Source: Scleroderma bovista
Taxonomy: Eukaryota > Basidiomycota > Agaricomycetes > Boletales > Sclerodermataceae
Assembly: GCA_037178675.1 (NCBI GenBank)
Contig: JAYMGJ010000474.1
Span: 1 to 64,000 of the forward strand
Direction: 5' to 3'
DNA length: 64,000 nt
The notes under the pieces are model-generated. The model searched no databases. It was not told the DNA's origin and saw only the letters and a list, made by a program, of their open reading frames with translations. A program made the position numbers and the translations under genes. This document shows, piece by piece, positions 38,108 to 48,812 of the stretch (the first letter of the stretch is position 1; every line of letters begins with the position of its first letter).

Positions 38108-41100
38108 ATGGCGGGCAATCCACCACAGTCTCCCAGACGTGGTGACGACCATGGCAAGCTGCCAAATTCCGTTCCCTCTGGGTCTGCAACTGACATAGCA
38201 TCCAACAGAGGCAGCCCCTCTGATCACTAGCAACGGGGACCACGACAGAGATGGAGAAACCCAAGGCCAACGTTCTGTCTCCCATCGCATCTCAGACGCG
38301 GTTCGGGAACCTCTCACCGGCCTCACCAAGGTCCTCCTCGTCGAGGTTCTCATCCTTCTCCTCATAAGCTCCGTTTTCATTGGCTTGTTTGCTGGTGCAC
38401 AGCACAAGCTCAATCTCAGGAATGGTGGAGGAGGTTCCAGTCCAGGTAATGGTACGCAAACCGAGACACAAACCCAGACCGTCACATACACGGCAACGCG
38501 GGCGGCCTCTACCGTGTTCACTGCGACCACCAAAACTGCAGTCTCCACTGCATTTTCCACCATTTTTGATATCACCACCCTGACAGAAACTGCAACTAAG
38601 ACAGCTACCACTACAGAGGTCTATACATCTGTGTCCACGTACACAACTACTGACACTAAGACCCGTACTATTATTACTGGCCCCGAACCCACCGGCCCTC
38701 CAGAAGCTCCTTCCCCCCCTTCCCAGGTACGTATTCCTTCACAACTACATCGATACACTCTGACTTGGACACCCCAGGAAACATGTTTTACTGCGGACTG
38801 CATCATTTTGTCCGCATCGATTCTTTCTGGAATTGATACTTCCCAGGATCCATGCGAGAACTTTTACGACTTCGCTAGTAAGTGAGCCACGTGCCTGCAA
38901 CGTGCTTTGTCGCATTCATTACATGCAGATGGTGGTTGGATTGCCAGCCATCCTATTCCAGGTGACAAAGGGAGCATTAACGCCTTCTCCGTCCTTTCAG
39001 AGAAGAACTGGCACGTCATCCAAAAGGTTCTTGAGGCCGACGCGGATTTGTACGATGATTCTTGGGATGCTCAATTACTCCGCAAACTCCGCGAGCTATA
39101 TACATCTTGTATGGACGAAGCAAAGCTAGACTACCTCGGACAAGCCCCTTTACAACGTTTTGTGAACAATATCAGGAGAATTTACAGGGGGAAGAGCACC
39201 GACTTTGTCCGCACCATCCCTCGGTCAGGTTTGTCCAATGCCCTCGGGTATATGCATTCTAGGGGTGAGTGGGGAGTACAGTATGGTCGATTTCTAGAGT
39301 TTAAGACTTCACCAGGTGTCGAGGCCCTCTTTGAATTCTATGTAGATGGCGATGCAGGTGTCGACCCTAACGCCATGACCTTATGGTTCAGTCAGGCTAG
39401 CCTAGGTCTCCCTGCCAAGGTAACAGGCATAAAATGACCTCTGAATTTACTCACATCTTCACAGGAGTATTACAAGGAACAAGGCATCCTTAGCATCTAC
39501 CAGGATGTCATCGAACGCTTACTAGACTCCCTCCGTGACGACGAGGTCATACACGCAGTCAAAGGTGACCATTCCCCATCCATTGTTCTCCAGGCGGAAG
39601 AACTAGAAGACGGTGAACATGTTTGGCCACCGTGGCCGTGGCCACCGTGGGACGGGGAGAAAGACAAGGGTGACAATAGCGACGATCGCAGACCACCATA
39701 CGACCCGTTCTTCAATTCGCGTGCGCTTGCACAACAAGTAGTTAGGTTCGAGACTGAAATCGCCGAGGCCACGTTGGACCTGTGGGTTTCGTTCTTGTTC
39801 CCCCATCACACTGCTAATATCCATTTTTAGGGACAAGTTGGAGCAAGACCCATTTGGGACATACAACCCCACCAGTATCAACACATTGAAGTCTGCCTTG
39901 CCGCAAATAAATTTCCCAGACTATTTCGCCACGTTTACGCCTCGCTTCTTTCCCAGTCGCATTATCATTACTTACAAACCGTATCCCAGCTCATTGTCTG
40001 AGATACTAAAGCGCACACATCCGGATGTCATTGAAGCATATCTCGTAATCAGAGCTACCTTGCAATACGCCCCTAACTTGGGCACAACAACCGATGCCTG
40101 GAAGGCGGTTAGACAGTTGCGGGAGACTCTGGATGGTCTTCGACCTGGGGCTCTAGGGGAAAGGTCGGAGTTCTGCACGCGCCAAGTCGAATCTGCTATG
40201 GGTTTCGCAACAGGAAGGTATTTCGTCAATGCGACTTTCCCCGCAAATTCCAGAGCGAAATCCTCCGAGGTCATTACCAGTAAGAGCAGGCTACTTGTCA
40301 ATGCTCAGCGGAAGCTCATGGTCTACTGCAGATATCGTTGATGCGTTCGAACGATCGTTGGAACGCATCGAATGGATGGATGGAGAGTCAGCACGCAAAG
40401 CGCAGGAGAAAGCCGAGGCAATCCGAAAGAAAGTTGGTTTTCCGCTCTCACCAGACACTCGCGATCCTCGTTCACTTGTGGGCTATTACACCCTCGTGAA
40501 AGTTCACATAGATACCTTCTTCGAGAACATGCTCAGCGCTGCGTCAGTCTTTTTTTCCTGACCCAAAATCACGTGCTCATTCTTGTTTGATTTTTAGTGC
40601 TTCTGATGTGTACAAGATGTGGCAGAAACTCGGGAAGCCGAGAAATTTGGATGAGTGGGAGATGACTCCAGCAACTGTCAACGCTTATTACAATCCAACT
40701 GGCAACGAGGTGGGCAATCCAAGAACTGGTTATGGCTAGTCTACTCAGTATTCGACAGATCGTGTTCCCTGCGGGTATCCTTCAACCGCCTTTCTTCTCG
40801 CATGAATGGTTGGTGAATGTTGTATACCCTGAGCGCTCTGTTTAAAGTGTTTAGGCCGGGATATCTTTCTTATGGGTCGTTTGGCATGGTCGCTGCACAC
40901 GAACTTACGGTTGGTAGCCATCACCTAACAATCCGTGTAGCACTCATCCGTTTAAACAGCACGCTTTTGACTCTGCCGGCCGACTCTACAATCAACAAGG
41001 CAAACTTGAGGAATGGTGGACTCGTCAGACTAGCGATGCATACCAAATTCGTCAAGATTGTATCATTAAACAGTATTCCAGTTGGGTGTCCTTCAGAGCT

Positions 41101-41784
41101 TTGCAGTACCCTCCCTGATCGTGAGTAATCAGGGTATACTGTTGATGATGGCAAAGGAGGCGTTATCCATGTCAATGTAAGTGACTTAAGAAATATGCCA
41201 TCACTAACTTGGAACAACACACCAGGGCAACCTGTGAGTTTTATTGCGGAAAGGTCATTCCATCAGGATGTTGACAACTTCAAAGGACTGCCGGAGAAAA
41301 CATCGGGGATTCGGGTCTCATACAGGCTTTCCGAGCTTGGAAGGCTCAGTACGAAGACTCCTATGACGCTGGCCGTGAATACCTCCTTCCGGGTTTGAAT
41401 TACACGAGGTAGTGGACTTGCTTTGTTGGGGTCATTGGCTTTTACTAAATCCAACATGTGTAGGGAGCAGCTTTTCTTCATATCGTTTGCTCGAACCTGG
41501 GCGATGAGTAACAGGCCCGCTGATGCTGTACGTCCTTCAAGGCCTTCCTGTGAGCTACTGGGATTCTATTTGTCTCCAGGTACAGCGGATCCGTTCTGAT
41601 CCCCATTCCCCAAACCGTTATCGCACGGATGGCACTGTTTACAATATCGCCGAATTCGCGCAAGCTTTCAAGTGTTCCAAGTATGCCAAGGTAAGTGCAT
41701 TTATTCTTCTTGAACCAGAGTGCTCAGTCTCACGGGGAATAGCTGAATCCACCTCAAGAGAAAAGATGCATATTCTGGTCATAA
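38108..41784 (+). CDS. M13 (neprilysin/ECE-like) zinc metallopeptidase, type II membrane
   Basis: Secretory-pathway or surface zinc endopeptidase of family M13. The first exon MAGNPPQSPRR joins after a 67-nt intron to EAAPLITSNG; then a signal anchor (VLLVEVLILLLISSVFIGLF) and a Thr-rich, likely O-glycosylated stalk. Ectodomain blocks: CFTADCIILSASILSGID, DPCENFYDFASNGGWIASHP, MTLWFSQASLGLPAKEYYK, SDVYKMWQKLGKPRNLDEWE, VNAYYNP, GILQPPFF. The zinc motif AAHELTHAF is cut by an intron after HELT. The third ligand is in GENIGDSGLIQAF. The C-terminus ends CIFWS, the family C-x-x-W disulphide motif plus one residue. About 15 introns. An insert rich in Trp/Pro (WPPWPWPPWDGEKDKGD) lies in the N-terminal lobe. 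M13 peptidases are common in animals and basidiomycetes but absent from yeasts. Confidence 0.9.
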
Positions 41785-41895
41785 GAACTTTCGATAAATC
41801 ACACTAGTAGTTGGTATCCCTATGCTTGCGGATTTTTCTGTGCACGATAGTATCCATCTTTGTATTACACTCTCAAACAGGTGTTAGACTAGATA

Positions 41896-42734
41896 TTAGA
41901 GCACACCCTTGGTGCTTGGAACATCAGTCCCACCAGTTTGTTCAATTGCCTGTTTGATGGCCAGCGCGAGTGCTTTGAATGCAGATTCACACCTGTGGCG
42001 TTGTGAAATGAGGATAACTGTGTAGGGACACTGATTGTGCGTACCGGTGATGGTCGTTTTCTCCCCTCAACACATCGATATGAAGCGTTACGCCGGCGGC
42101 CATCGCGAAAGAGTAGAAAATGTGGGGTATCATTTCGGTTGATAGATCGCCGATTTTCTCTCGTCGTAAACCGAGGTCAGTGACACAGTATGGACGGGAA
42201 CAGATGTCTATCACTGCTCTGGAAAGTGCCTAGAGCTGCGTGGGCAATGTATCAAACCTCCGATAAGATAACTCGCACTTCGTCCAGGGGAGCAAAACCC
42301 GTTCCATATCGACGGATACCACGGACTTCTCCAAGGGCCTGCTTGAAAGCTGTTCCAAATGCAATCGCGCTATCCTGTGCATTTAGGGTCAGTACTCACA
42401 CTAGTGAATTGGCCAGAAAAAGAGACTTATCTGCTGTGTGATGATCATCGATCCAAAGATCTCCTTGGCATTTCATCGTCAAAGAGAATCCGCTGTGTTT
42501 GGCTAGCGCATGGTACATCTGTAAGTAGAATGACACACTTGAACATCCACTCGCAAAGGATGGAACAGTATAACTGACGTGGTCCAAGAACCCAATACCC
42601 GTCGAGACCTCAATGATTTGCATGCTTCCCGCACCTGGCGCACAGTCGAGATTCAGACTGACATTAATTTTTGTCTCGTTGGTATTCCTCGAAACAGATG
42701 CAGTTCTGGGGGGAGCGCTTTCAACCTGCGTCAT
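41896..42734 (-). CDS. HIS3: imidazoleglycerol-phosphate dehydratase
   Basis: Sixth step of histidine synthesis: dehydrates imidazole glycerol phosphate to imidazole acetol phosphate, with two Mn ions bound by paired HHxxE motifs. Blocks: [40 protein letters not shown] (first His cluster, across an intron), [84 protein letters not shown] then [20 protein letters not shown], ending PSTKGVL. The HHTAED motif is interrupted at 42430-42377 by a 54-nt intron that reads as AT...AC (ataagt to gcac) and has a tactgac branch site; no GT-AG choice preserves the catalytic Glu. Start at 42734 ([10 protein letters not shown]) or 42761. It diverges from MSS51 with 111 bases between starts. Confidence 0.9.
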
Positions 42735-42845
42735 TGCGGCCAAGACTTGAAGGCAAAGCAACTCGAAACCCGAAATGCTTCACATGATGGAGATTTGTCA
42801 GCATATTACTAGGCTACTTACGGTTTTGCGCGTTTGACGCTCAAT

Positions 42846-44492
42846 ATGTCCCTGCTCCTCCGCTCGACAGTGCGGAATGTTGTTAGATATTCGGCGAATC
42901 CAATACCAACAATCAGTCACCAAAGCATTGGATGCTGCAGATCCTTCCTGAATCTATTTGGAAAATCGAAGGCCGCCCACAGCGAGGATGGTCTTTTCTT
43001 TCCGTTTTCACAGTCGCCTTTCCCTGCAGTCCGTGTACGTGGAGATGCAATCAGGTCGCTTGCACCGTGCCCAGTGTGTCCTACCGACGGACATACGCAT
43101 AAAGTGAATCCGTCACTTGTGAAATACGAGTGCCCCGATTGTGGTTGGCCGTCGCACTGTTCCAAAAAGCACTGGGAAATGGATGAGGAACATAACAAGT
43201 ATTGTTCACGCTTACGCCAAGTAAACGAGGATGAACATGACTTGAGGAGTGGGAGAAAGATGCATGAGTTTCAATTGCCAGGTGCCAACTCTTAAGTTGT
43301 AGGTAATGACTTCGAGATTGACATGTCAGATAGGTCCGCAGGCGTATGAGGAAGCCATATCTTTCGCGAACTGGGACCTTTTTTGGTACACTCGTGGCTT
43401 CCCGTCAATGGATACCGAGCGTTCGAGGAGGCATGCCAGTAAATTGCTCACATATCCCCTTACCATAGGCTCCGTCCTCCACCAGAACAGTGGGCTGACA
43501 TTGAACAATCAGCGTGTCACTGTAGAGGGTAGCAGGTCGCTAGCTGGTGGGTCGTTTCTATTTGCTTATTTCTCTCGTTGAGGAGCTTGTTCGTAGCATT
43601 ACGCACAATGCTTCATGTTCCCCCAGGCGCTCCTGACACGGAGGAAGCTGGTGCCCCGAAGCCCCAGATAAGGATCTTCATCCTGGGCGCACGTGCAGAG
43701 TCCTCACTACCCCCCCATGTTTGGGAGCAGCTGTGCATGCTCTTTCCCTCCTGTAATTTTCACTTGTTTTTCATTGGCCCCCAAGTTTCGCTCCCGAAGC
43801 AAGTGAATCAACCCGTTCCCCAGAGTAGCGGCTCTTCTACATTGAGTAACGCAACTCAGCAAACTGAGGTGAACGCAGAAGGGGCTTCTGAGTATGTCCC
43901 GAATGTTTACGAACCCCCCACGCCGAAACCTATTGCCCGTCTGAAGCGTACTCGCTCTTCGATCCAGCTATACGGCGCCCCATCTTATACGATCCCATAT
44001 TCCCCTCAACTCACTATCACAGGCATCCAAGCGAATTATTCGGAGGTGCACTCACAGTTTCAAGAGACTTTTGATCCATACACAGACGCTTTCTTCCTCT
44101 TCTCTCCGGGGTTTGGCTTTCCATCGATGACATCATTGTCGGAGCTTGATGCGAAGCCCCTTCTGCAGATAGCATCGCCTTCGGAGTGGGGTGCAGTCGT
44201 TCCGGCAATGTTGTCAACGCGTTGCGCTATTTTTGTAACTGGTTTTTCACCGGTGGACGTGGAGAGAGATATTCGGTCCCTGGAGGTAGCACCAGATGTC
44301 ATGGGTGAGTTTGAGTGGATCATAACCCCTGGCGAGAATGCATTTGGAAGTGAAAAGTGGGAGATTGCAGATTTTGATCCTAGAGTTATGGTGAGGACAA
44401 ATTGGGGACTTTGGGCAATTCGGGGGAAAGGTAGACAAATCAGGCACGATGGGCGTCTTAGCCATGCTCTTACATGTTGTGACTTGCACTAA
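42846..44492 (+). CDS. MSS51: Mss51-like mitochondrial COX1 translation/assembly factor
   Basis: In yeast Mss51 activates COX1 mRNA translation and chaperones newly made Cox1 at the inner membrane. The N-terminus MSLLLRSTVRNVVRYSANP is a good mitochondrial presequence. A zinc-ribbon plus MYND-like finger follows: LAPCPVCPTDGHTHKV, VKYECPDCGWPSHCSKKHWE, DEEHNKYCSRLRQVNEDEHD. The conserved C-terminal region contains ANWDLFWYTRGFPSMDTERS, RHASKLLTYPLTIGSVLHQN, IRIFILGARAESSLPPHVWE, CNFHLFFIGPQVSLP, YTDAFFLFSPGFGFPS and MLSTRCAIFVTGFSPVDVER. Three introns. TTG-initiated extension to 42834 is not needed. The stop at 44490-44492 lies two bases from the stop of the Rho gene on the other strand. Confidence 0.85.
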
Positions 44493-44494
44493 GG

Positions 44495-45252
44495 TCAGAC
44501 TACTACACAACGTCGTTGCTTTACAATCTTCCCCCACCGACCCTTCATACTTTCTTTGAGAGCAAGATCGAACACCTCCTGCACCCCTGTACCTGTTTTG
44601 GCTGAGCACTCTATGTATTTGGCACTGATTTCTTTTGCTACAGTAGCGCCCTGTTCTGGTGTCACTGGAACTAGTCCCTGCGCAGCTAGCATGCGTCGTG
44701 TTTGTTCGTCTCTACGTAAATCAGTCTTCGTGCCAACAAGCAAAAGCGGCGTCCCTTCACAAAAGTGAGCCACCTCTGGGTACCACTGCAATAGCGTTGA
44801 GCCGACTTCAGCAGAGAGCGATACACCAAACCTTGTCTTGAACATTGCCCAGACTGACAGGAAAGTCGATAGAGAAGACAATCAAGATAACATCGCTGTC
44901 CGGATAACTCAGCGGTCGCAATCGATCATACTCCTCCTGACCAGCGGTGTCCCACAGCGCAAGTTCTACCACCTTACCCTCGAACTGAACGAGCGTCACG
45001 TAATTTTCGAATACTGTCGGAATATATGACTGCCCCACTATCAATGTCCACTGGATGACTCGAAACGCCGCGGAACGTACCTCTGGGAATCGATTCTCCG
45101 CGTAGACTATGAGTAGACATGTCTTCCCACAGCCGCCTTCGTACGATGTTACTGAATTATTGCACGAAAAGAGTATCTCGCATACCGTCGCCCACCACCA
45201 CGAGCTTCTTCTTTGCATCCGGCCTACGAGCGGAATTGGACTTTGGGTCCAT
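44495..45252 (-). CDS. RHO4: Rho-family small GTPase, Rho4-like
   Basis: Membrane-anchored GTP switch for actin and cell-wall polarity or septation. G1 [19 protein letters not shown] (split by an intron within GDGG), effector loop [19 protein letters not shown]3 [21 protein letters not shown]4 [19 protein letters not shown], Rho insert region with [21 protein letters not shown]5 ECSAKTG, and a basic tail [13 protein letters not shown] ending in the CaaX box CVVV (geranylgeranylation expected). The G1 second residue is Gly (GDGGCGKT), where most Rho proteins have Ala. VQFEG with AAQGL resembles Rho4 more than Rho1, Rho3 or Cdc42, by memory of the families. Start ATG at 45252 gives [17 protein letters not shown]. 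It converges on MSS51 with stop codons two bases apart. Confidence 0.85.
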
Positions 45253-45710
45253 GCTTGAAACCAAACGTGTATGCCGAAGTGAGTTCCCGGTCACGTGCAA
45301 CAATGCTGGTTTGCGGAGTTTAATTATGTAAGATGTTATATCAGGCAGGTCACTTTACACCCTTGGCACCACTTTTGAGAGGTTCCCATGGCCTCTAAGC
45401 CCAGTTTCTTTGCACACATGAATAGGTGTAGTGGCGACCAGTAGTTGTTACTATGGATGGCGATACACTAAGATCTCAGTGCACAATTGCCAGACTAAAA
45501 ATCTGTTATTGAGAGAGAGACCAAAGGGAAATTTTACAGCAGAGCGACTACTTATAATACAAGGCGGGAATACTCGGAATGATATATTGTATGGTGACAT
45601 ACGTGTGAGGGCCGAACGTCCTCTCATGACAGTTCGGCCAAGTCTGAATGATTGAATGTCTCGTTCGTCACATACCCCCCTTCGAGGGTACTCAGTACCC
45701 TTCACTCCAT
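45253..45710. other. boundary between gene block and transposon block
   Basis: No gene recognised. The sequence upstream of the Rho GTPase start probably includes its promoter. From about 45,400 the composition changes and no conserved coding signal is visible until the remnant at 45,711. Confidence 0.4.
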
Positions 45711-46541
45711 CTAGTCTGCTTGCCCCTTTCCCTTCTGGTTGGCCTTAGTGGCCTGCCCCTTGATCAAAATTCCACTGCCAGGAGAGCCTTCTTTGTCCCT
45801 CATGTGAATGTCTCCTTTCTCTTTGGCAGGAGGCTGAGTACTGGGGCCGGGTTCTCCATATTCAGAGCCTTCATGAGTGGGCGCGGGAGATGGTGAGAAG
45901 GAACAACGATCACTGCACGCAGAGGTGTAGTGTGAGTCAGGGGACACCAACCGTCGGTAATGATCCTGAAGGAGTTTCTTGCCTGTGCTGGAGATGCGAT
46001 GCTCACTACCCCCAGGCCCTCCGAGTCCCTTCCTTTGCCGCTTCCTGTCCCACGCCCCAAACGCTTCCTTCCTTTGTTCCTCTGCCTTTTCTTCCCTATT
46101 CATGGCCCTTATGGTGAGCTGACATAGGGCATGGTCTTCATCCCTAGTCATCACTCGAGCCTCGTTTCATTCCCACTTGTTCCTGAGGTCGGCATCCAGT
46201 CCTAACACCTCTTTGACAGTGGGCGACCAGCTGCCCTGGGGAAAGTGAACACCCACTGGATTTATCCCTTCATAGTGGATGGTGGTGAAAGATAAGCCTG
46301 CGAGTCCCCTTCAAGCAGCTTCCTGCTCGAAAGCAAGACAAAAGCAGTCATAGCCCCCTGGGATCCTATCAGGGATTTCCTTTTTGCATAGCACGTGTTC
46401 CAGTGTGAAGAACTCGTGAATCTGTTCAAAATGGTAGCTTTCATGGTAGCTTTCACCCTTGTTGTTGATGATCCAGACCTTGTAAACGTCAGCCTCCTGA
46501 CGAATAAACTCGGGAGTATAATTAAGGTCGTTGATACCCAT
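45711..46541 (-). pseudogene. decayed coding remnant, probably transposon-associated
   Basis: Two minus-strand open pieces (46541-46262 and 46154-45711) with coding-like sequence between them read as one broken gene. The first part starts MGINDLNYTPEFIRQEADVY and includes FEQIHEFFTLEHVLCKKEIP; the second contains ALCQLTIRAMNREEKAEEQR and a Ser/Pro-rich basic tail ending QKGKGQAD. At least two in-frame stops lie between them (near 46,312 and 46,166). I do not recognise the family. Its place next to LTR-element debris, the basic low-complexity tail and the decay suggest a repeat-borne gene rather than a host gene, but this is inference. Confidence 0.4.
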
Positions 46542-46684
46542 TGCGAAGCAGTTGAGGGGGTAGGTAGGGTGTCTGGTCCTAAATGGTGGTTTTGCGCTTG
46601 CTGGACTGTTAAATTTGGGTCATGTGACCTCAGGGCTAACTAAACCCCCTGTTGCTTAGGCAGTGCACAATTACAGGAAAATAT

Positions 46685-46756
46685 GACCAAGCCGGGATTT
46701 GAACCCAGGACCTCCTGGCATATACCCAGGTGCTCTAACCACTGAGCTACTGGGCC
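46685..46756 (-). tRNA. tRNA-like sequence with an AUA anticodon (pseudo-tRNA or SINE head)
   Basis: Read on the minus strand, the 72 bases fold as a cloverleaf: acceptor GGCCCAG/CTTGGTC (one mismatch, one G-U), D arm GCTC-AGTGGTTA-GAGC, anticodon stem CCTGG/CCAGG with a seven-base loop GTATATG, five-base variable loop and T arm with TTCAAAT. RNA polymerase III box A (TAGCTCAGTGGTTAGAGCA) and box B (GGTTCAAATCC) are intact. The anticodon would be AUA (Tyr codon UAU), which eukaryotes do not normally use; base 37 is T instead of purine, and there is no intron as expected for nuclear tRNA-Tyr. It is therefore more likely a tRNA-derived SINE head or a decayed tRNA than a working gene. Confidence 0.65.
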
Positions 46757-47253
46757 GCAGGTACTCTAGGGCACTTCTAGGATTAGTGCAGAACATACAC
46801 TTTCCAACATGGACGTAGTATGTGTGCTGCACGGGCCCAATGGTTACAAGACAGACATCTCCCCTTTATATCATAAGGTTTCACGGTCGATCCGGATGAC
46901 CGATGCCTTGAATTGGTGGCAGGCAGTGTCATGCGATCACACTGACATGGCGAGCATCAATAGCATTTGCTCTGGTCAGGAGCAGAGTGTTGTCGCCTGT
47001 GGGAGTAATGATTATTACCAACGCAATTAGGCGCTGTCTCCTTGGTGCGATGTTGACGTTGTTTCCAGTCCCGTGATCTGGAGCCATCTCGCCTGGTGTT
47101 TCTACTGGGCCCAACATCCAGGAGTTGCTGTCGTGTTCGTCGATACAGTTCTGTGTAGGGGATCACAGGCAGTTGTTTCAACAGGCAATGGTGAGGGCGC
47201 TGTCTGGAGGTCGTACTGTCATGGTAACCAGACCAGGCTGATGCCAGAACTGG
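46757..47253. other. non-coding debris 3' of the gypsy chromodomain
   Basis: Between the tRNA-like sequence and the end of the minus-strand gypsy remnant. Several short overlapping frames exist but none carries a domain. A minus-strand gatataaagggg (about 46,860-46,880) looks like a TATA box and may belong to a decayed LTR promoter; I could not define LTR ends. Confidence 0.3.
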
Positions 47254-48539
47254 TCACTGTCTCCTCATATCCTGATGGACAGGGCAATTTTTGTTAGGGT
47301 GACATATGCATATTGCTACGCACCTGGCAACTATGTCCTCATCTTTGTCCGACGCAGTTCCGATATTGTTATTGGTCAATCGTGATATGTCATTGATACC
47401 TAGTACTTCAAAGTAGTCAGTGAGTGCACGAAGGTGTGCTATTTCACCATATGGTAGCCATGTAGTATCACCAGATGTCCAGTGAACCTCGAACGAGGTG
47501 TCTGAGTGACTCCCTCGGTGCGATAGGATCTTGTCAATGGTCCATTCGCATGCTGTGCCTCCGAGTTCAGGGATCTGTTCGTCTAGGCAGCCAGGAAACA
47601 GGTGGTCATCATTAGGGACATGGATGCGTAGCAATGACAAGTGGAATACATTGTGAATGCCTCACTGGCATAGGGAACTAGGACGTTCAATGCGATATGA
47701 GTAGTTGCCAAAGTCCTGGCTTATCTTATATGGTCCCACAAATTTCGGTACTAATTTCCTAGTTGTCCCTTTGGGGAAGCTAACATTTTTTGTTGAGATG
47801 TAGACCAAATCACCCACAACAAAAGGGCACATGCATCTCTGTTTGTTCGCTTGCACCGTTTGCTTCACCCTTGCTGTCAGCAGCGCATCATGCACTGCTG
47901 TCAATGCTAGCTTCATTCTTTGTGCGTATGCTCTTACGCTTGGATATTCGTCGCTACTTGGAGCATCCCAAATCATAGTTCTGGGCATTCTTCCAGTGTT
48001 CAAGAAGAATGGTGAGTACCCCATTGATTCAGATCGAGCCAGATTGATAGTGAATTCGATAGCTGGTAGCCTCATCACCCAGTCCTTCTGGGTAGGCCCA
48101 ATACAAGATCTCAGCATCTGGCTGATCGTTTGGTTAGCATGTTCTGTTGACCTGTCAGTTTCTGGGTGGTAAGCGCTCAACATGCGCTGCTTTACACCCA
48201 TCAATTTATTCAGGTGTGTCCAGAACAGGCTCGTAAATAGAACATCTCAATCGCTAACAATTGTTCTAGGTAAGCCATGAAGTTTGTAGACTTCAGCAAA
48301 CATTAACTCAGCGATGTCCTTTGCTGTGTAGGTTGTTCGGCTCGGCACCAGGTGTATCATCATGGTAAGTAGGTCTATTATCACTGTTATTGAGTCATAT
48401 GATCTGTCTCTATCCTTTGATTCAGGTAACGGGCCCATGAAGTCGACTCCAATTGCATCCCACAGTGCAGACGGTACAGACAGTGGATTCAACAATCCAT
48501 ACGGCTTCTGGTTTGGTGGTTTACTCCGTTGGCAGGTTG
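47254..48539 (-). pseudogene. Ty3/gypsy chromovirus remnant: integrase core, C-terminal and chromodomain
   Basis: One minus-strand frame reads from integrase (KPYGLLNPLSVPSALWDAIG, VDFMGPLPESKDRD with the first catalytic Asp, LHGLPRTIVSD with the second Asp, AYHPETDRSTEHANQT with the Glu) through the integrase C-terminal part (GDLVYISTKNVSFPKG, KLVPKFVGPYKISQ) to a chromodomain (WTIDKILSHRG, FEVHWTSGDTTWLPYGEI). Two in-frame TGA codons interrupt it, at 48249-48247 (after IVSD) and 47664-47662 (after SSLCQ); both sit where the family has Arg, consistent with CGA to TGA. The upstream zinc-binding part of the same integrase lies at 57514-57788, beyond the copia element that split it. The RT and gag are not in this window. 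Confidence 0.88.
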
Positions 48540-48801
48540 TGTTGAAGCAATACCTATATACATAGAGGAACTGCTACTCCAACTCACCTGTTGGGTGGAG
48601 TGCACAACCAGAGATGGTAGTGGTAGCTGGTTAAGAGCTGTTTATATACAACAAATAGTGTGACACGTGACTGTGATGTGTGATGTGTGACATGTAACAT
48701 CTACTCTAAAGAGGACTATTACTAAGTCTACACTAATATGGGTTGCAGTCTTGTGCACACTTTGTCGACAGTTTACACTGAATGCATGTGTGACTTCAAC
48801 A
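48540..48801 (-). repeat. copia 3' LTR
   Basis: 262-bp long terminal repeat matching 57226-57513. It starts tgttgaagcaatacc and ends gacttcaaca (plus orientation). A TATA box (TATATAAA on the minus strand) lies at about 48641-48648. Compared with the other LTR it lacks 26 bases (ttatattatataggtgatga and the following six) between short ctg repeats and shows numerous transitions. Confidence 0.92.
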
Positions 48802-48812
48802 CTCCCCCTCGC
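48802..48812 (-). promoter_or_regulatory. copia polypurine tract
   Basis: Immediately upstream of the 3' LTR the minus strand reads GCGAGGGGGAG, the expected plus-strand DNA priming site for reverse transcription. Confidence 0.75.

Noticed and set aside
42377..42430. HIS3 as a pseudogene with a destroyed splice donor
   Set aside because: First reading suggested a two-base deletion at the donor. The AT-AC reading restores the full catalytic motif with normal intron length, and the rest of the gene is intact.
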